From assembly GCF_024206495.1 (NCBI RefSeq), contig NZ_JAMBPQ010000015.1:1-64000 (forward strand): a stretch of DNA of 64,000 bases, given 5' to 3'. Shown piece by piece: positions 51,964 to 60,339 of the stretch. This DNA comes from Paraburkholderia sp. CNPSo 3272 (GTDB lineage: Bacteria > Pseudomonadota > Gammaproteobacteria > Burkholderiales > Burkholderiaceae). Position 1 is the first letter of the stretch. Each line of letters opens with the position of its first letter. A program made the position numbers and the translations under genes. Under the pieces are notes generated by a model. That model was not told where the DNA came from. It did no database searches and saw nothing but the letters and a program-made list of their open reading frames with translations.

Positions 51964-52923
51964 ATGGACACGCTAAGCAACATGAGAATGTTCGTGCGCG
52001 TAGTTGAGGCTGGCAGCTTCACCGCGGCAGCCAATTCCGTGGATAAATCGACCGGTCAGGTTTCGCGGGCCGTCACTGAACTGGAGGCACATTTGCAGAC
52101 GCGCCTGCTAAACCGTTCGACTCGCCACGTTGGAGTAACGGACGCAGGCCAGCGCTACCTGGGGCATTGCTACCGGATTCTGGCTTTTGTGGATCAAGCC
52201 GAGGCGGAGGCATCGAATGCACACTTGCAGCCGTCGGGTCGCCTGCGCGTGCATGCCACCGCCAGTTTCGGTCAGCATTATGTGATGCCCGCCGTCCTGC
52301 GCTACCAGGCGCTGTTTCCGCAGGTCTCCGTCGAATTGACGCTTTCACAGCACGTTCCCGATCTGATCGAGGAAGGCTACGACGTGTCGGTTCAACTGGG
52401 CGCAATTGCGTTGCCGGACTCCGGTCTCGTGTCGGTCCCGGTCGCGAGGACCTTTAACATCTTGTGCGCGTCGCCTTCCTATCTCAGCCGGCATGGCACC
52501 CCTGCCACGGTGGCCGACCTCGCCGCTCATACCTGCATGCGCACCAATAGTCCGGTATTCCCGCAAAGCCGATGGAATCTGGATGGTCCTCATGGCACGG
52601 AAACCTTTGAGCTTTCTCCGTCGCCCTTTCAGGTCAACGTAGCGGAAGCCATGGCGCTCGCATTACGCGATGGCCGGGGCATTGGCGCGCTGCCGCTATG
52701 GACTGCGATGCCGTGGCTGCGCAACGGCACGCTGCTACGTGTATTACCGACACATCGGATGAACGAGACACACATCCGCGTTCTTTATGTGTCTCGCGAG
52801 TATCTGGATGCGAAGATCAGAAGCTGGGTCGATTTTCTGAAAGACTTCATTGCGCAAACGCTCGATGACGGCGATAGGGTGCCAACCGCGACCGAGCTGA
52901 CTGAAGCAGATCTGACGATGTAA
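51964..52923 (+). CDS. LysR-family transcriptional regulator
   Basis: A 319-residue LTTR. The HTH (MDTLSNMRMFVRVVEAGSFT, then VDKSTGQVSRAVTELEAHLQ) is followed by a substrate-binding domain with GRLRVHATASFGQHYVMPAV. It belongs to the large CrgA/DsdC-like group. AAGGAA lies upstream. It follows the FUSC exporter by 57 bp on the same strand, so it may regulate that gene. Confidence 0.92.
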   Translation: MDTLSNMRMFVRVVEAGSFTAAANSVDKSTGQVSRAVTELEAHLQTRLLNRSTRHVGVTDAGQRYLGHCYRILAFVDQAEAEASNAHLQPSGRLRVHATASFGQHYVMPAVLRYQALFPQVSVELTLSQHVPDLIEEGYDVSVQLGAIALPDSGLVSVPVARTFNILCASPSYLSRHGTPATVADLAAHTCMRTNSPVFPQSRWNLDGPHGTETFELSPSPFQVNVAEAMALALRDGRGIGALPLWTAMPWLRNGTLLRVLPTHRMNETHIRVLYVSREYLDAKIRSWVDFLKDFIAQTLDDGDRVPTATELTEADLTM

Positions 52924-53020
52924 GGCGGATTACGCTGCCGGTGACTCACACGACCCCGCAAGTTCGCACGGCCTGCCCTTTCGCCCAAATTCGCTCGACA
53001 TACCGCCATCCCAGCCCCGT

Positions 53021-54352
53021 TCAATACGTATGTTCGGCAACCACACGAGCCACCGTCTCCAGCGACCGCTCGAGCGTGGCCAGTTCGACGGAACCGATGG
53101 CGAGGCGAATGGCGTGAGGCACGTGAGGCGAAGTCGAAAACGGCAGCGCGGTCGTCACGGAAATGCGTTCGCGCATCAACGCCATCGCGATCGCGTCGGC
53201 GCGGACTTCGGGTTCGAGCGGCATCCAGATGAAGTACGACGCTGGGTGCCCTATTCTCTTGAGCGGACCCAGAACCTCTGCGGCGAGGCGCTGACGTATC
53301 GCGGCGTCACGCCGCTTCTCGTCTTCGAGCCTCGCCGCGGTGCCGTCTTCCATCCAGCCGCAGGCGATGGCCGTCATAGTCGCCGGCGTGTTCCACGTCG
53401 TCGCCCGGATTGCCCGCTCGAGCCTCGGCACCCAATCGCGCGGTACGTGGACGAAACCGATGCGCAGACCCGTCGCAACACTCTTCGACAAGCTCGACAC
53501 ATAGACCGTTGTCTCCGGCGCGAGCGATGCCAATGGCGGCGGCGCATCGTCTGCCAGAAACGCATAGGCGGCGTCCTCGATCAGAATCAGCCCGTGTCGT
53601 CGTGCGATGGCGGCGAGCTCGCGGCGCCGCGTCGCGCTCATCACCCAGCCGAGCGGATTGTGCAGGGTCGGCATCGTGTAGACGGCGCGCACTTTTCGTC
53701 GCTTGCACAAGGCCGCCAATGCGTCCAGATCCAGGCCGCGTCCAGCGGCCGGAACCGGCGCGAGTTCCAGTCGGCAGGCTTCGGCGGCCAGCTTGAACCC
53801 CGGGTAGGTCAGCGCGTCCACCGCCACCACGTCGCCGGGTTCCAATAGCGCCATCGCCGTCGTCGTCAGTCCATGCTGCGCGCCGCTCACGAACAGCGTG
53901 GTTTCGGCGCTGGCTTCCAGACCGCGACGGGCCAGATGCCGCGCCGCCGTCGCCCTCTCGTGTTCGCGCCCGCCGTGGGGTTGGTAGCGGAGCAGCGACT
54001 CCAGCTCACCTGCCGCCGCGAGCTGGCGCAGCGCTGCCCTGAGCAAATCGGTCTGATCGGGCGACGACGGATAGTTGAAGCTCAGGTCCACGGCGTCCGC
54101 GCTCCACGCATGCAGATCGACGCCTTGTCCGCTGGGCAGAGGCTCCTTGACGAATGTGCCGCGCCCGGTCTCGCCACTGACGAGCCCCATCGCCCGCAGC
54201 TCCGCATAGACACGCGTTGCCGTGACCAGCGCCAGGCCCTCGCGCGCAGCCAGCTCGCGGTGCGTGGGCAGACGCGTGCCCGGACGCAGACGTCCCGCAC
54301 GGATTTCGGCGGCGAGCCGATCGACCAGCGGTTTGTAGCGGGGTTCCGGCAT
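53021..54352 (-). CDS. MocR/PdxR-type regulator (GntR HTH fused to an aminotransferase domain)
   Basis: A 443-residue protein. Residues 1-75 are a GntR winged HTH (YKPLVDRLAAEIRAGRLRPG, then LPTHRELAAREGLALVTATR). Residues about 85-440 are a fold-type I aminotransferase-like domain with the PLP Lys in VYVSSLSKSVATGLR. MocR proteins use PLP or aminated PLP as effector. It is divergent from the DJ-1/PfpI gene. A direct repeat at 54378-54391 upstream is a likely binding site. The ribosome-binding site is weak. Confidence 0.92.
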   Translation of the reverse strand: MPEPRYKPLVDRLAAEIRAGRLRPGTRLPTHRELAAREGLALVTATRVYAELRAMGLVSGETGRGTFVKEPLPSGQGVDLHAWSADAVDLSFNYPSSPDQTDLLRAALRQLAAAGELESLLRYQPHGGREHERATAARHLARRGLEASAETTLFVSGAQHGLTTTAMALLEPGDVVAVDALTYPGFKLAAEACRLELAPVPAAGRGLDLDALAALCKRRKVRAVYTMPTLHNPLGWVMSATRRRELAAIARRHGLILIEDAAYAFLADDAPPPLASLAPETTVYVSSLSKSVATGLRIGFVHVPRDWVPRLERAIRATTWNTPATMTAIACGWMEDGTAARLEDEKRRDAAIRQRLAAEVLGPLKRIGHPASYFIWMPLEPEVRADAIAMALMRERISVTTALPFSTSPHVPHAIRLAIGSVELATLERSLETVARVVAEHTY

Positions 54353-54377
54353 GGCCCAATGTATCCATGACAATAAT

Positions 54378-54391
54378 TTGATTGTATTGAT
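54378..54391. promoter_or_regulatory. Direct repeat, candidate MocR binding site
   Basis: TTGAT-TGTA-TTGAT lies in the 90-bp divergent region between the MocR and DJ-1 genes. MocR/PdxR proteins commonly bind direct repeats in such shared promoters. Confidence 0.5.
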
Positions 54392-54442
54392 TATCGGCCC
54401 TACCATGGCTCGACACAACCTCTTCCACCGTATGAGGGCGCC

Positions 54443-55039
54443 ATGCACATCGCCATTCTGACCTTCGAAGGCTTCAACGAACTCGACTCGCTGATCGCAT
54501 TCAACCTCCTCAACCGGGTCCGCCAACCCGACTGGCGGGTTTCGATTGCCAGTCCGGCGTCCACGGTGCGTTCAATGAATGGCCTCGTCCTGGAGGCGCA
54601 AGTTTCGCTAAACGAAGCATGCGAAGCCGACGCGGTATTGATCGGCAGTGGAGTACGCACGCGCGACGTCGCCGCCGATGCCGCGCTGATGTCGCAACTC
54701 ACGCTCGACCCAACGCGCCAGCTGCTTGGCGCGCAGTGCTCCGGTACGCTGATACTCGCGAAGCTGGGCCTGCTGCAGGGCGTTCCTGCATGCACGGACC
54801 TGACCACCACGCCATGGGTCGAAGAGGCGGGTGTACCCGCTCTCAATCAGCCATTCGTGGCTAGTGGGAATGTCGCGACGGCGGGCGGGTGTCTCGCATC
54901 GCACTATCTCGCGGCCTGGATGATCGCGCGCCTCGCCGGCGCAGAGGCTGCGCGCAGCGTGATTCACCATGTAGCGCCAGTGGGAGAGAAGGAGACCTAC
55001 TTGACCCGCGCGATCGACAACATTTCGCCGTTCCTTTAA
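54443..55039 (+). CDS. DJ-1/PfpI-family protein
   Basis: A 198-residue protein of the class I glutamine amidotransferase-like DJ-1/PfpI superfamily. The conserved nucleophile elbow gives C99 (GAQCSGTLILAKLGLL), and an early acidic residue (FEGFNELDS, E13) can support it. The His of a classical triad is not obvious. Relatives include isonitrile hydratases, glyoxalases and regulators; the LIGSGVRTR segment is common in isonitrile-hydratase-like members. It is divergent from the MocR regulator and is probably its target. Confidence 0.88.
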   Translation: MHIAILTFEGFNELDSLIAFNLLNRVRQPDWRVSIASPASTVRSMNGLVLEAQVSLNEACEADAVLIGSGVRTRDVAADAALMSQLTLDPTRQLLGAQCSGTLILAKLGLLQGVPACTDLTTTPWVEEAGVPALNQPFVASGNVATAGGCLASHYLAAWMIARLAGAEAARSVIHHVAPVGEKETYLTRAIDNISPFL

Positions 55040-55093
55040 CCGGAAGCGCCTGAACATCAATGCGCTCTTTCGAAAGCGCGGATCACCGCATGA

Positions 55094-55110
55094 TATAATT
55101 CGCACGCGAA
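55094..55110 (+). promoter_or_regulatory. -10 box and MarR operator upstream of marR
   Basis: A consensus -10 TATAAT (55094-55099) overlaps the palindrome TTCGC-AC-GCGAA (55099-55110). The operator covers the expected transcription start, which fits autorepression. Nearly the same palindrome appears twice upstream of the enoyl-CoA hydratase gene (56403-56438). Confidence 0.75.
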
Positions 55111-55139
55111 CTAAATCGCACATTTTTTTCTGCGCGGAA

Positions 55140-55574
55140 ATGAAACATCGCCTCGTCTATCTATTGAATGTCGGACAGCGCCGGCTACAACGGTGGTCGC
55201 AAACACGCGCAGCCGGCGGCGGCGTCACTGCGGCCCAGGCGGGGCTGCTCTTTTTTTTGGGTGATCGCAACGGCGCACTCATGAGCGAAGCCGCTGCTGC
55301 GCTGGATCTGGGCGCACCAGGCATGAGCGGTCTCGCTGACCGGACAGAAAAGGCGGGGTTGATCGAACGTCGGGCTGACGAGACCGATGGTCGGGTGTCG
55401 CGCCTGTGGTTGACCGAGGCAGGGCGTATCGCGCGCCAAAAATCGAAGCTTCGCATGAAGGACTTGAACGCCAGACTGACCGAAGGATTTACGCAAGCGG
55501 AGATCGACGTCGTGGCGCGGTGGCTGACCAGCCTGCAGACCAGGTTTCCGCTCGCCGAAGACGGCGACGCGTAA
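55140..55574 (+). CDS. MarR-family transcriptional regulator
   Basis: A 144-residue winged-helix repressor. The HTH and wing are visible as VTAAQAGLLFFLGDRNGALM, LDLGAPGMSGLADRTEKAGL and IERRADETDGRVSRLWLTEA, with the DxR wing motif. It converges on the enoyl-CoA hydratase gene. Matching palindromes upstream of both genes indicate that this regulator controls the hydratase gene and itself. The ligand may be an aromatic or acyl-CoA compound, by analogy with MarR regulators of enoyl-CoA hydratase genes. Confidence 0.92.
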   Translation: MKHRLVYLLNVGQRRLQRWSQTRAAGGGVTAAQAGLLFFLGDRNGALMSEAAAALDLGAPGMSGLADRTEKAGLIERRADETDGRVSRLWLTEAGRIARQKSKLRMKDLNARLTEGFTQAEIDVVARWLTSLQTRFPLAEDGDA

Positions 55575-55605
55575 GCTCGACCGAGGCCGGTCACCAAGGC
55601 ACTGG

Positions 55606-56382
55606 CTAGTGTTGGGCAACCCTCGCGAAGTCCGGCTTGCGCTTCTCGGCAAAGGCCGCGAATGCCTCCCTCGCCTCGGCGCTCGTCAGCCGCTCCTGAA
55701 ACTTGGCGCTCTCGCTGTCCATTTGCGCAACCAGCGTCTCGGCTTCGCGCATCAGCTTTTTCATCGCGCTCAGTGAACCGGCCGGCTTGGCGGCGATTCG
55801 TTCGGCCGTCCTGCGTGCATCGTCGCGTAGTTGATCCTTTGCGCACACCTTGTTGGCAAGGCCCCACGCGACAGCGGTTTGCGCGTCGAGCGGCTCGCCC
55901 AGCGCAAACATCTCGAAGGCCCGCACGTGGCCGACGCGCAGCGGAAGCAGGTAGCTGGACGCCGCTTCAGGGACAAGCGCGAGATTGACAAACGGAGTGA
56001 TCAGTTCTGCGTCTGGCGCCAGCAGAACGTAGTCGCAGTGCAGTAGAAGCGTGGTGCCAATACCGACCGCCTTGCCCTGAACCGCCGCGATGATGGGCAC
56101 ACTCGACTTCGCCAGGGCATGCAAAAAGCGATGCACATGTCGCTCACTCGGCCCTTTACCCGATGCAATGGCTGCGAACTCGCCCACATCGTTGCCCGCG
56201 GTGAACATGTCTCCGTCCCCTTGCACCAGCAATACGCGAACATCGCTGTTGTGCTCCGCGTTCTCGATGATGTCAGCCAGCGTGCCATACATCTCGTTCG
56301 TCAATGCATTCTTCTTGTCCGGTCGGGCAAGCGTAATCGTCAAAATCCCGGCGGCTCGATCGACGTGAATTTCCGCGCTCAT
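55606..56382 (-). CDS. Enoyl-CoA hydratase/isomerase family protein
   Basis: A 258-residue crotonase-fold enzyme. It has ITLARPDKKNALTNEMYGTL, the oxyanion-hole regions FTAGNDVGEFAAI and IAAVQGKAVGIGTTLLLHCD, and a C-terminal helical part. The first active-site Glu position reads PFVNLALVPEAASSYLLP, typical of members with an altered Glu pair such as isomerases. The start at 56382 has AGGAGAG upstream. It appears monocistronic and is governed by two MarR-type operators. The exact CoA ester is unknown. Confidence 0.9.
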   Translation of the reverse strand: MSAEIHVDRAAGILTITLARPDKKNALTNEMYGTLADIIENAEHNSDVRVLLVQGDGDMFTAGNDVGEFAAIASGKGPSERHVHRFLHALAKSSVPIIAAVQGKAVGIGTTLLLHCDYVLLAPDAELITPFVNLALVPEAASSYLLPLRVGHVRAFEMFALGEPLDAQTAVAWGLANKVCAKDQLRDDARRTAERIAAKPAGSLSAMKKLMREAETLVAQMDSESAKFQERLTSAEAREAFAAFAEKRKPDFARVAQH

Positions 56383-56402
56383 GGTGCTCTCCTGAAATTT
56401 AG

Positions 56403-56443
56403 TTTGCATGCGAAGTATATGGGTAGTTCGCATGCAAAGTAAA
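56403..56443 (-). promoter_or_regulatory. Promoter of the enoyl-CoA hydratase gene with two MarR operators
   Basis: On the minus strand -35 TTTACT (56443-56438) and -10 TATACT (56419-56414) are separated by 18 bp. One palindrome, TTTGCATGCGAA in minus orientation (56438-56427), lies in the spacer. A second copy in the opposite orientation (56403-56414) lies directly after the -10. Both match the operator at 55099-55110 at 10 or 11 of 12 positions. Confidence 0.75.
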
Positions 56444-56634
56444 CTGAGGGCCGATGCCATGCAATTCGGGGCCTGCTCGCGAACCCTCGCCCCTCATGAC
56501 GTCTGGAGCCGGGATTGCGTGGGCCCGGAATTCGACCAGGTACTCCATTCGCGACGTCGCGCCACTCCTCGCGCGCACGCATGCTCCGTAGCATTGAAGC
56601 ATTACGAAACAGGCAAGCAACCGGAGGACTGAAC

Positions 56635-56718
56635 ATGCTTATTCTCACAGCCGTTATCGTGATCGCCGCCGTGGCGATCTGGAGCGTCTACCGGCGTTAT
56701 CACCCACGCCAGGACTGA
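56635..56718 (+). CDS. 27-residue single-helix membrane peptide
   Basis: A short gene encodes MLILTAVIVIAAVAIWSVYR plus RYHPRQD, one transmembrane helix with a short positively charged tail. It is supported by a strong ribosome-binding site (CCGGAGGA, seven bases before ATG) and by a good terminator 37 bp after the stop. No family is recognised. It may interact with a membrane complex, as many such peptides do. Confidence 0.6.
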   Translation: MLILTAVIVIAAVAIWSVYRRYHPRQD

Positions 56719-56754
56719 CGCCATGAGAGGCTGTCTCATCGGCCTCGTCGGAAC

Positions 56755-56782
56755 AGCCCGCCACATCGGCGGGCTTTTTTTC
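56755..56782 (+). terminator. Rho-independent terminator
   Basis: AGCCCGCC (56755-56762) pairs with GGCGGGCT (56768-56775) around a five-base loop and is followed by a run of T. It ends the transcript of the 27-residue peptide gene. Confidence 0.88.
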
Positions 56783-56881
56783 CGCGTTCAGCTACATCGG
56801 GAGCCGCGTACCGAGACGTTTGCGAACCGCCCCTGGCTCAAAAAATATCTCCGAATCAGATTCAGCATTCTGACAAAGTTA

Positions 56882-56897
56882 CTGTATAAATGTACAG
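56882..56897. promoter_or_regulatory. LexA (SOS) box
   Basis: CTGTATAAATGTACAG fits the proteobacterial LexA consensus CTGT-N8-ACAG. It lies 107 bp upstream of the Y-family polymerase gene and contains a TATAAA that may serve as -10, so LexA would block this promoter. Confidence 0.88.
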
Positions 56898-57003
56898 TTC
56901 CAGAAAATCTGCAAAACCATGCGGCTACCCTTCTCGGCATACCGCTTATGAGTAGCGTATCGGTCGCGCGGAGTCATCGAACGCTATTTTTGAGTACCAA
57001 GGC

Positions 57004-58149
57004 ATGCCAGATGAGCGGCGTATAGCCCACATCGACATGGACGCATTCTTTGCGTCGTGTGAACTTTCGCAGTATCCCGAACTACGAGGCGAAGCCATGG
57101 TGGTCGCCGGGCGTCGCTCGGATGCGCCCCGAACGAAGCCGGACGGCACGCGCGAGTTCTCGCGGCTGCGTGACTATGTGGGCCGAGGTGTCCTGACGAC
57201 CGCCACCTACGAGGCTCGCGCGCTCGGCGTTCATTCCGGGATGCCTGCCATGAAGGCCGCCCGGTTAGCGCCAGATGCGATTCTGCTTCCGGTGAACTTC
57301 GACCTCTACCGAACGTACTCGCGACTGTTCAAGGACGCCGTCCGGTCAATCAGTTCGAGCATGGAAGACGTTGGAATCGACGAGGTGTACGCAGATGTTT
57401 CACTCACGAATGGCAATTCAGAGGCCATCGCGCGCAAATTGAAGTCCGCCGTCTTCGAAGCCACCAATCTCACATGCTCCGTCGGCATCGCGCCAAACAA
57501 GCTGCTTGCGAAGCTGTGCTCCGATATGCAAAAGCCGGACGGCATCACAATCCTGACGCTGGAGGACGTGCAATCGAGGATTTGGCCAATGGCCGCGAAC
57601 AAGATCAACGGTGTCGGCCCCAAGGCGGCCGCCAGGCTTGCGTCTTTTGGCATAACGACCATCGGTGAGATCGCTGCGCGCGACGAGCGCTGGCTCATCG
57701 AGCATTTTGGACGAAGCTACGGGGCGTGGCTTCGCAGAGTCTCTCACGGACTGGATGACAGGCCTGTGGTGACATATAGCGAGCCCGTCTCGATGAGTCG
57801 CGAAACCACATTCGAGCGCGATCTACACGCCGTGCGGCATCGACAGGAACTCGGTGCAGCGTTTACCCGCCTGTGCGAACAGGTGGCGCTCGATCTCCAG
57901 CGAAAAGGCTATCTGGCCAGGAAGATCGGCATCAAGCTGCGCTTCAATGACTTCAAGACAGTCACGCGTGACGTCACGCTTTCTGAGCCTATTGATGACG
58001 CGAAAGCGTTGCGGCGCGCGGCGACTGAGTGCCTGAAAAGAGTCGAACTTGTTACGTCCATCAGGCTGCTGGGAGTCAAGGCCGGCAACCTCCAACACGC
58101 CGGAGAGGCTTCCGGCAACGAGTCGCCTCAATTCACGCTGGATTTTTAG
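57004..58149 (+). CDS. dinB: Y-family DNA polymerase (Pol IV/DinB-like)
   Basis: A 381-residue translesion polymerase. The catalytic residues appear in AHIDMDAFFASCE and in GIDEVYADVS, where the usual SxDE is GIDE. The palm/finger region includes ATYEARALGVHSGMPA, and the thumb HhH motif is INGVGPKAAARLASFGI. The C-terminal little-finger domain is present; a terminal beta-clamp motif may be QFTLDF. A 20-residue insertion (GRRSDAPRTKPDGTREF) precedes the ATYEAR segment, longer than in E. coli DinB. The LexA box upstream predicts SOS induction. Confidence 0.9.
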   Translation: MPDERRIAHIDMDAFFASCELSQYPELRGEAMVVAGRRSDAPRTKPDGTREFSRLRDYVGRGVLTTATYEARALGVHSGMPAMKAARLAPDAILLPVNFDLYRTYSRLFKDAVRSISSSMEDVGIDEVYADVSLTNGNSEAIARKLKSAVFEATNLTCSVGIAPNKLLAKLCSDMQKPDGITILTLEDVQSRIWPMAANKINGVGPKAAARLASFGITTIGEIAARDERWLIEHFGRSYGAWLRRVSHGLDDRPVVTYSEPVSMSRETTFERDLHAVRHRQELGAAFTRLCEQVALDLQRKGYLARKIGIKLRFNDFKTVTRDVTLSEPIDDAKALRRAATECLKRVELVTSIRLLGVKAGNLQHAGEASGNESPQFTLDF

Positions 58150-58198
58150 TCGGCAACGCGCAACGCCCGCGGCGTGCGAAGCGTGCGCGGTATCTGCA

Positions 58199-59131
58199 TC
58201 AACTGGCCGAGTCCGAAGCCAACGCAACCCGCGCCTTTTCCTCCGGACTATTCGCCTTGTAATACTTGTCGGCCCACTTGCGGTCAGGCTGCAGCAACAG
58301 CCGCTGCACGGTTCGATGCTGCTGCTCCTCGATGCCAACGGCGCGAGCACGATAGTGCTCGTATAACCGCATGAATTCAGCGAGGTAAATGGCGGCAATT
58401 CGCGTGTCTTTTATTTCGAGCAGATTCTCGTCGTTGAAATGCTCGGAGTTGTTGCTCATGTTGGCCGAGCCCGTGTAGACAATCGGGTTGCCTCCTTCGG
58501 CGTCGATGACAATGAACTTGTGGTGGACGATCACCGGAGCGTAGCTGGGCGCGACTTCGCCAGGAAAGAGCCGCAGTTCGGGTTCGAATCCTTCGGGCAC
58601 GGTTGCCGGGGAAAAATACGATGCGTCGATGACGTCGCGGTTTTCCTTGCTTCGATGATAGAGCGCGAGGTTTGCCAGTGCTGTCGTACGCACCGCTTCT
58701 CCCGCTTTTTGCGCCTCTTGCGCGTTCTCAGCGGACTTTTCGCTAATGTTGTTGACGAGGCCGAACATCATGAGCCCCTTGTCGCCTGCGGCAAAGCAGG
58801 CGTCGCGAAGCGGTTCGTCTGTCGGCATGAAGAGGCAGAACAGCACGGAATGCTGCGCCTTTCCTATCGCTTCGACGATAGTGTCGATCTGGGTACGTCT
58901 GGTTTTCGTTTCCGGAGAGAAGCAAACACGCACGGCCGCGCTTCCCACCGTCACGGAATCGGACCAGCCATTCGTGAGTTCGGCGGTCTGGTTGATCACA
59001 AAGTCACTTACTGCGGCGTGATATCCCTTTGCACGCGATGAATATGCTGCTCGACATAGAACGCCGCCGCATCGGCGTCTGCGCAGAGCCCTCGCCGGAG
59101 AATTCCACGCGACGAAACCCTTTCTCTTCAA
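58199..59131 (-). CDS. Phospholipase D-like protein, possibly 5'-truncated
   Basis: A frame of up to 310 residues with one intact HKD motif, HHKFIVIDAEGGNPIVYTGS (His, Lys and Asp in the right spacing), near residue 205. The first half (TIVEAIGKAQHSVLFCLFMP) has the fold of a PLD repeat but no HKD. The first 35 or so residues are Arg-rich and unlike the rest, with family-like sequence beginning around AKGYHAAVSDFVINQTAEL. The 5' end is therefore probably missing or rearranged. It would act on phosphodiesters (lipid or nucleic acid). It lies tail-to-tail with the SOS polymerase gene. Confidence 0.72.
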   Translation of the reverse strand: MKRKGFVAWNSPARALRRRRCGGVLCRAAYSSRAKGYHAAVSDFVINQTAELTNGWSDSVTVGSAAVRVCFSPETKTRRTQIDTIVEAIGKAQHSVLFCLFMPTDEPLRDACFAAGDKGLMMFGLVNNISEKSAENAQEAQKAGEAVRTTALANLALYHRSKENRDVIDASYFSPATVPEGFEPELRLFPGEVAPSYAPVIVHHKFIVIDAEGGNPIVYTGSANMSNNSEHFNDENLLEIKDTRIAAIYLAEFMRLYEHYRARAVGIEEQQHRTVQRLLLQPDRKWADKYYKANSPEEKARVALASDSAS

Positions 59132-59149
59132 TAGCGTAGGCTATGCAGC

Positions 59150-59311
59150 ATGGGAATAGCGGTTGCCGGGTCGCTCGCGACGCCCTGCGCTACGCGTCGA
59201 CGTTTGGCGTCGCGGGCACCTGCGCTTTCGATGCAAACCGGCGACCTCGTGGGCGCGCCGACGACCGTCTACCTCATCAAGGACGGCCTGCCGGTTCCGT
59301 ACGGCCAGTGA
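59150..59311 (+). CDS. Unrecognised short frame, possibly a gene remnant
   Basis: A 53-residue plus-strand frame ends MQTGDLVGAPTTVYLIKDGL then PVPYGQ. It stops 20 bp before the hydroxyproline dehydratase gene. The ending looks protein-like, while the beginning is Arg/Ala-rich. It may be the 3' remnant of a gene once upstream in a hydroxyproline operon. The family is not recognised and it has no ribosome-binding site. Confidence 0.3.
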   Translation: MGIAVAGSLATPCATRRRLASRAPALSMQTGDLVGAPTTVYLIKDGLPVPYGQ

Positions 59312-59331
59312 GCCAATAACGCAAAAACATC

Positions 59332-60339
59332 ATGAAGACTACTCGCACCATCACGACCGTCGAAGTTCATACCGGCGGCGAAGCCTTCCGTATCGTCACC
59401 AGCGGCTTGCCTCGCCTGCCCGGCGATACGATCGTGAAGCGTCGTGCATGGCTCAAGGAAAACGCCGATGAAATCCGCACCGCGTTGATGTTCGAGCCGC
59501 GCGGTCACGCCGATATGTACGGCGGCTATCTGACCGAACCTGTGAGCCCGAGCGCCGACTTCGGCATCATCTTCCTCCACAACGAGGGCTATAGCGACCA
59601 CTGCGGACACGGCGTGATCGCGCTGTCCACCGCAGCGGTCGAACTCGGCTGGGTGCAGCGCCGGGTGCCGGAAACGCGTGTCGGCATCGACGCTCCCTGT
59701 GGCTTCATCGAAGCCTTCGTTCAGTGGGATGGCGAACACGCCGGCAACGTGCGATTCGTGAACGTCCCGTCGTTCATCTGGAAGCGGGACGTGACTGTCG
59801 AAACGCCGTCCTTTGGTACGGTGAGAGGCGACATCGCTTTCGGCGGTGCGTTTTATTTCTATACCGATGGTCAGCCGCATGGCCTCGCCGTGCGCGAGTC
59901 CGCGGTCGAAGAACTCATCCGCTTCGGCGCGCAGGTGAAGCAAGCCGCGAACAAGGCCTACCCTGTCGAGCATCCGGAGATTCCCGAAATCAACCATATT
60001 TACGGGACCATCATCACCAACGCACCGCGGCACGAAGGCTCGACGCAAGCCAACTGCTGCGTGTTCGCGGACCGCGAAGTGGACCGCTCGCCGACCGGCT
60101 CCGGCACGGGGGGACGCGTGGCGCAGTTGTACCTGCGCGGCGAACTCGGCAAAAACGAGACCCTTGTGAACGAGTCCATCATCGGCACGATTTTCAAGGG
60201 ACGCGTGCTCAGCGAAACGACCGTCGGCGACTTCAAGGCCGTGATTCCGGAAGTCGAAGGCAATGCGTTCGTGTGTGGCTTCGCGACCTGGATCGTGGAC
60301 GAGCGCGACCCGCTGACTTATGGGTTCCTTGTCCGCTAG
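59332..60339 (+). CDS. Trans-3-hydroxy-L-proline dehydratase (proline racemase superfamily)
   Basis: A 335-residue enzyme of the proline racemase fold. The first catalytic position is C91 (YSDHCGHGVI). At the second, where racemases have Cys (DRSPCGTG), it has T255 (DRSPTGSGTGG). The Cys/Thr pair is the signature of trans-3-hydroxy-L-proline dehydratases, which make delta-1-pyrroline-2-carboxylate. The length is as usual. No pyrroline-2-carboxylate reductase or transporter gene is next to it, so the rest of the pathway must lie elsewhere. Confidence 0.88.
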   Translation: MKTTRTITTVEVHTGGEAFRIVTSGLPRLPGDTIVKRRAWLKENADEIRTALMFEPRGHADMYGGYLTEPVSPSADFGIIFLHNEGYSDHCGHGVIALSTAAVELGWVQRRVPETRVGIDAPCGFIEAFVQWDGEHAGNVRFVNVPSFIWKRDVTVETPSFGTVRGDIAFGGAFYFYTDGQPHGLAVRESAVEELIRFGAQVKQAANKAYPVEHPEIPEINHIYGTIITNAPRHEGSTQANCCVFADREVDRSPTGSGTGGRVAQLYLRGELGKNETLVNESIIGTIFKGRVLSETTVGDFKAVIPEVEGNAFVCGFATWIVDERDPLTYGFLVR

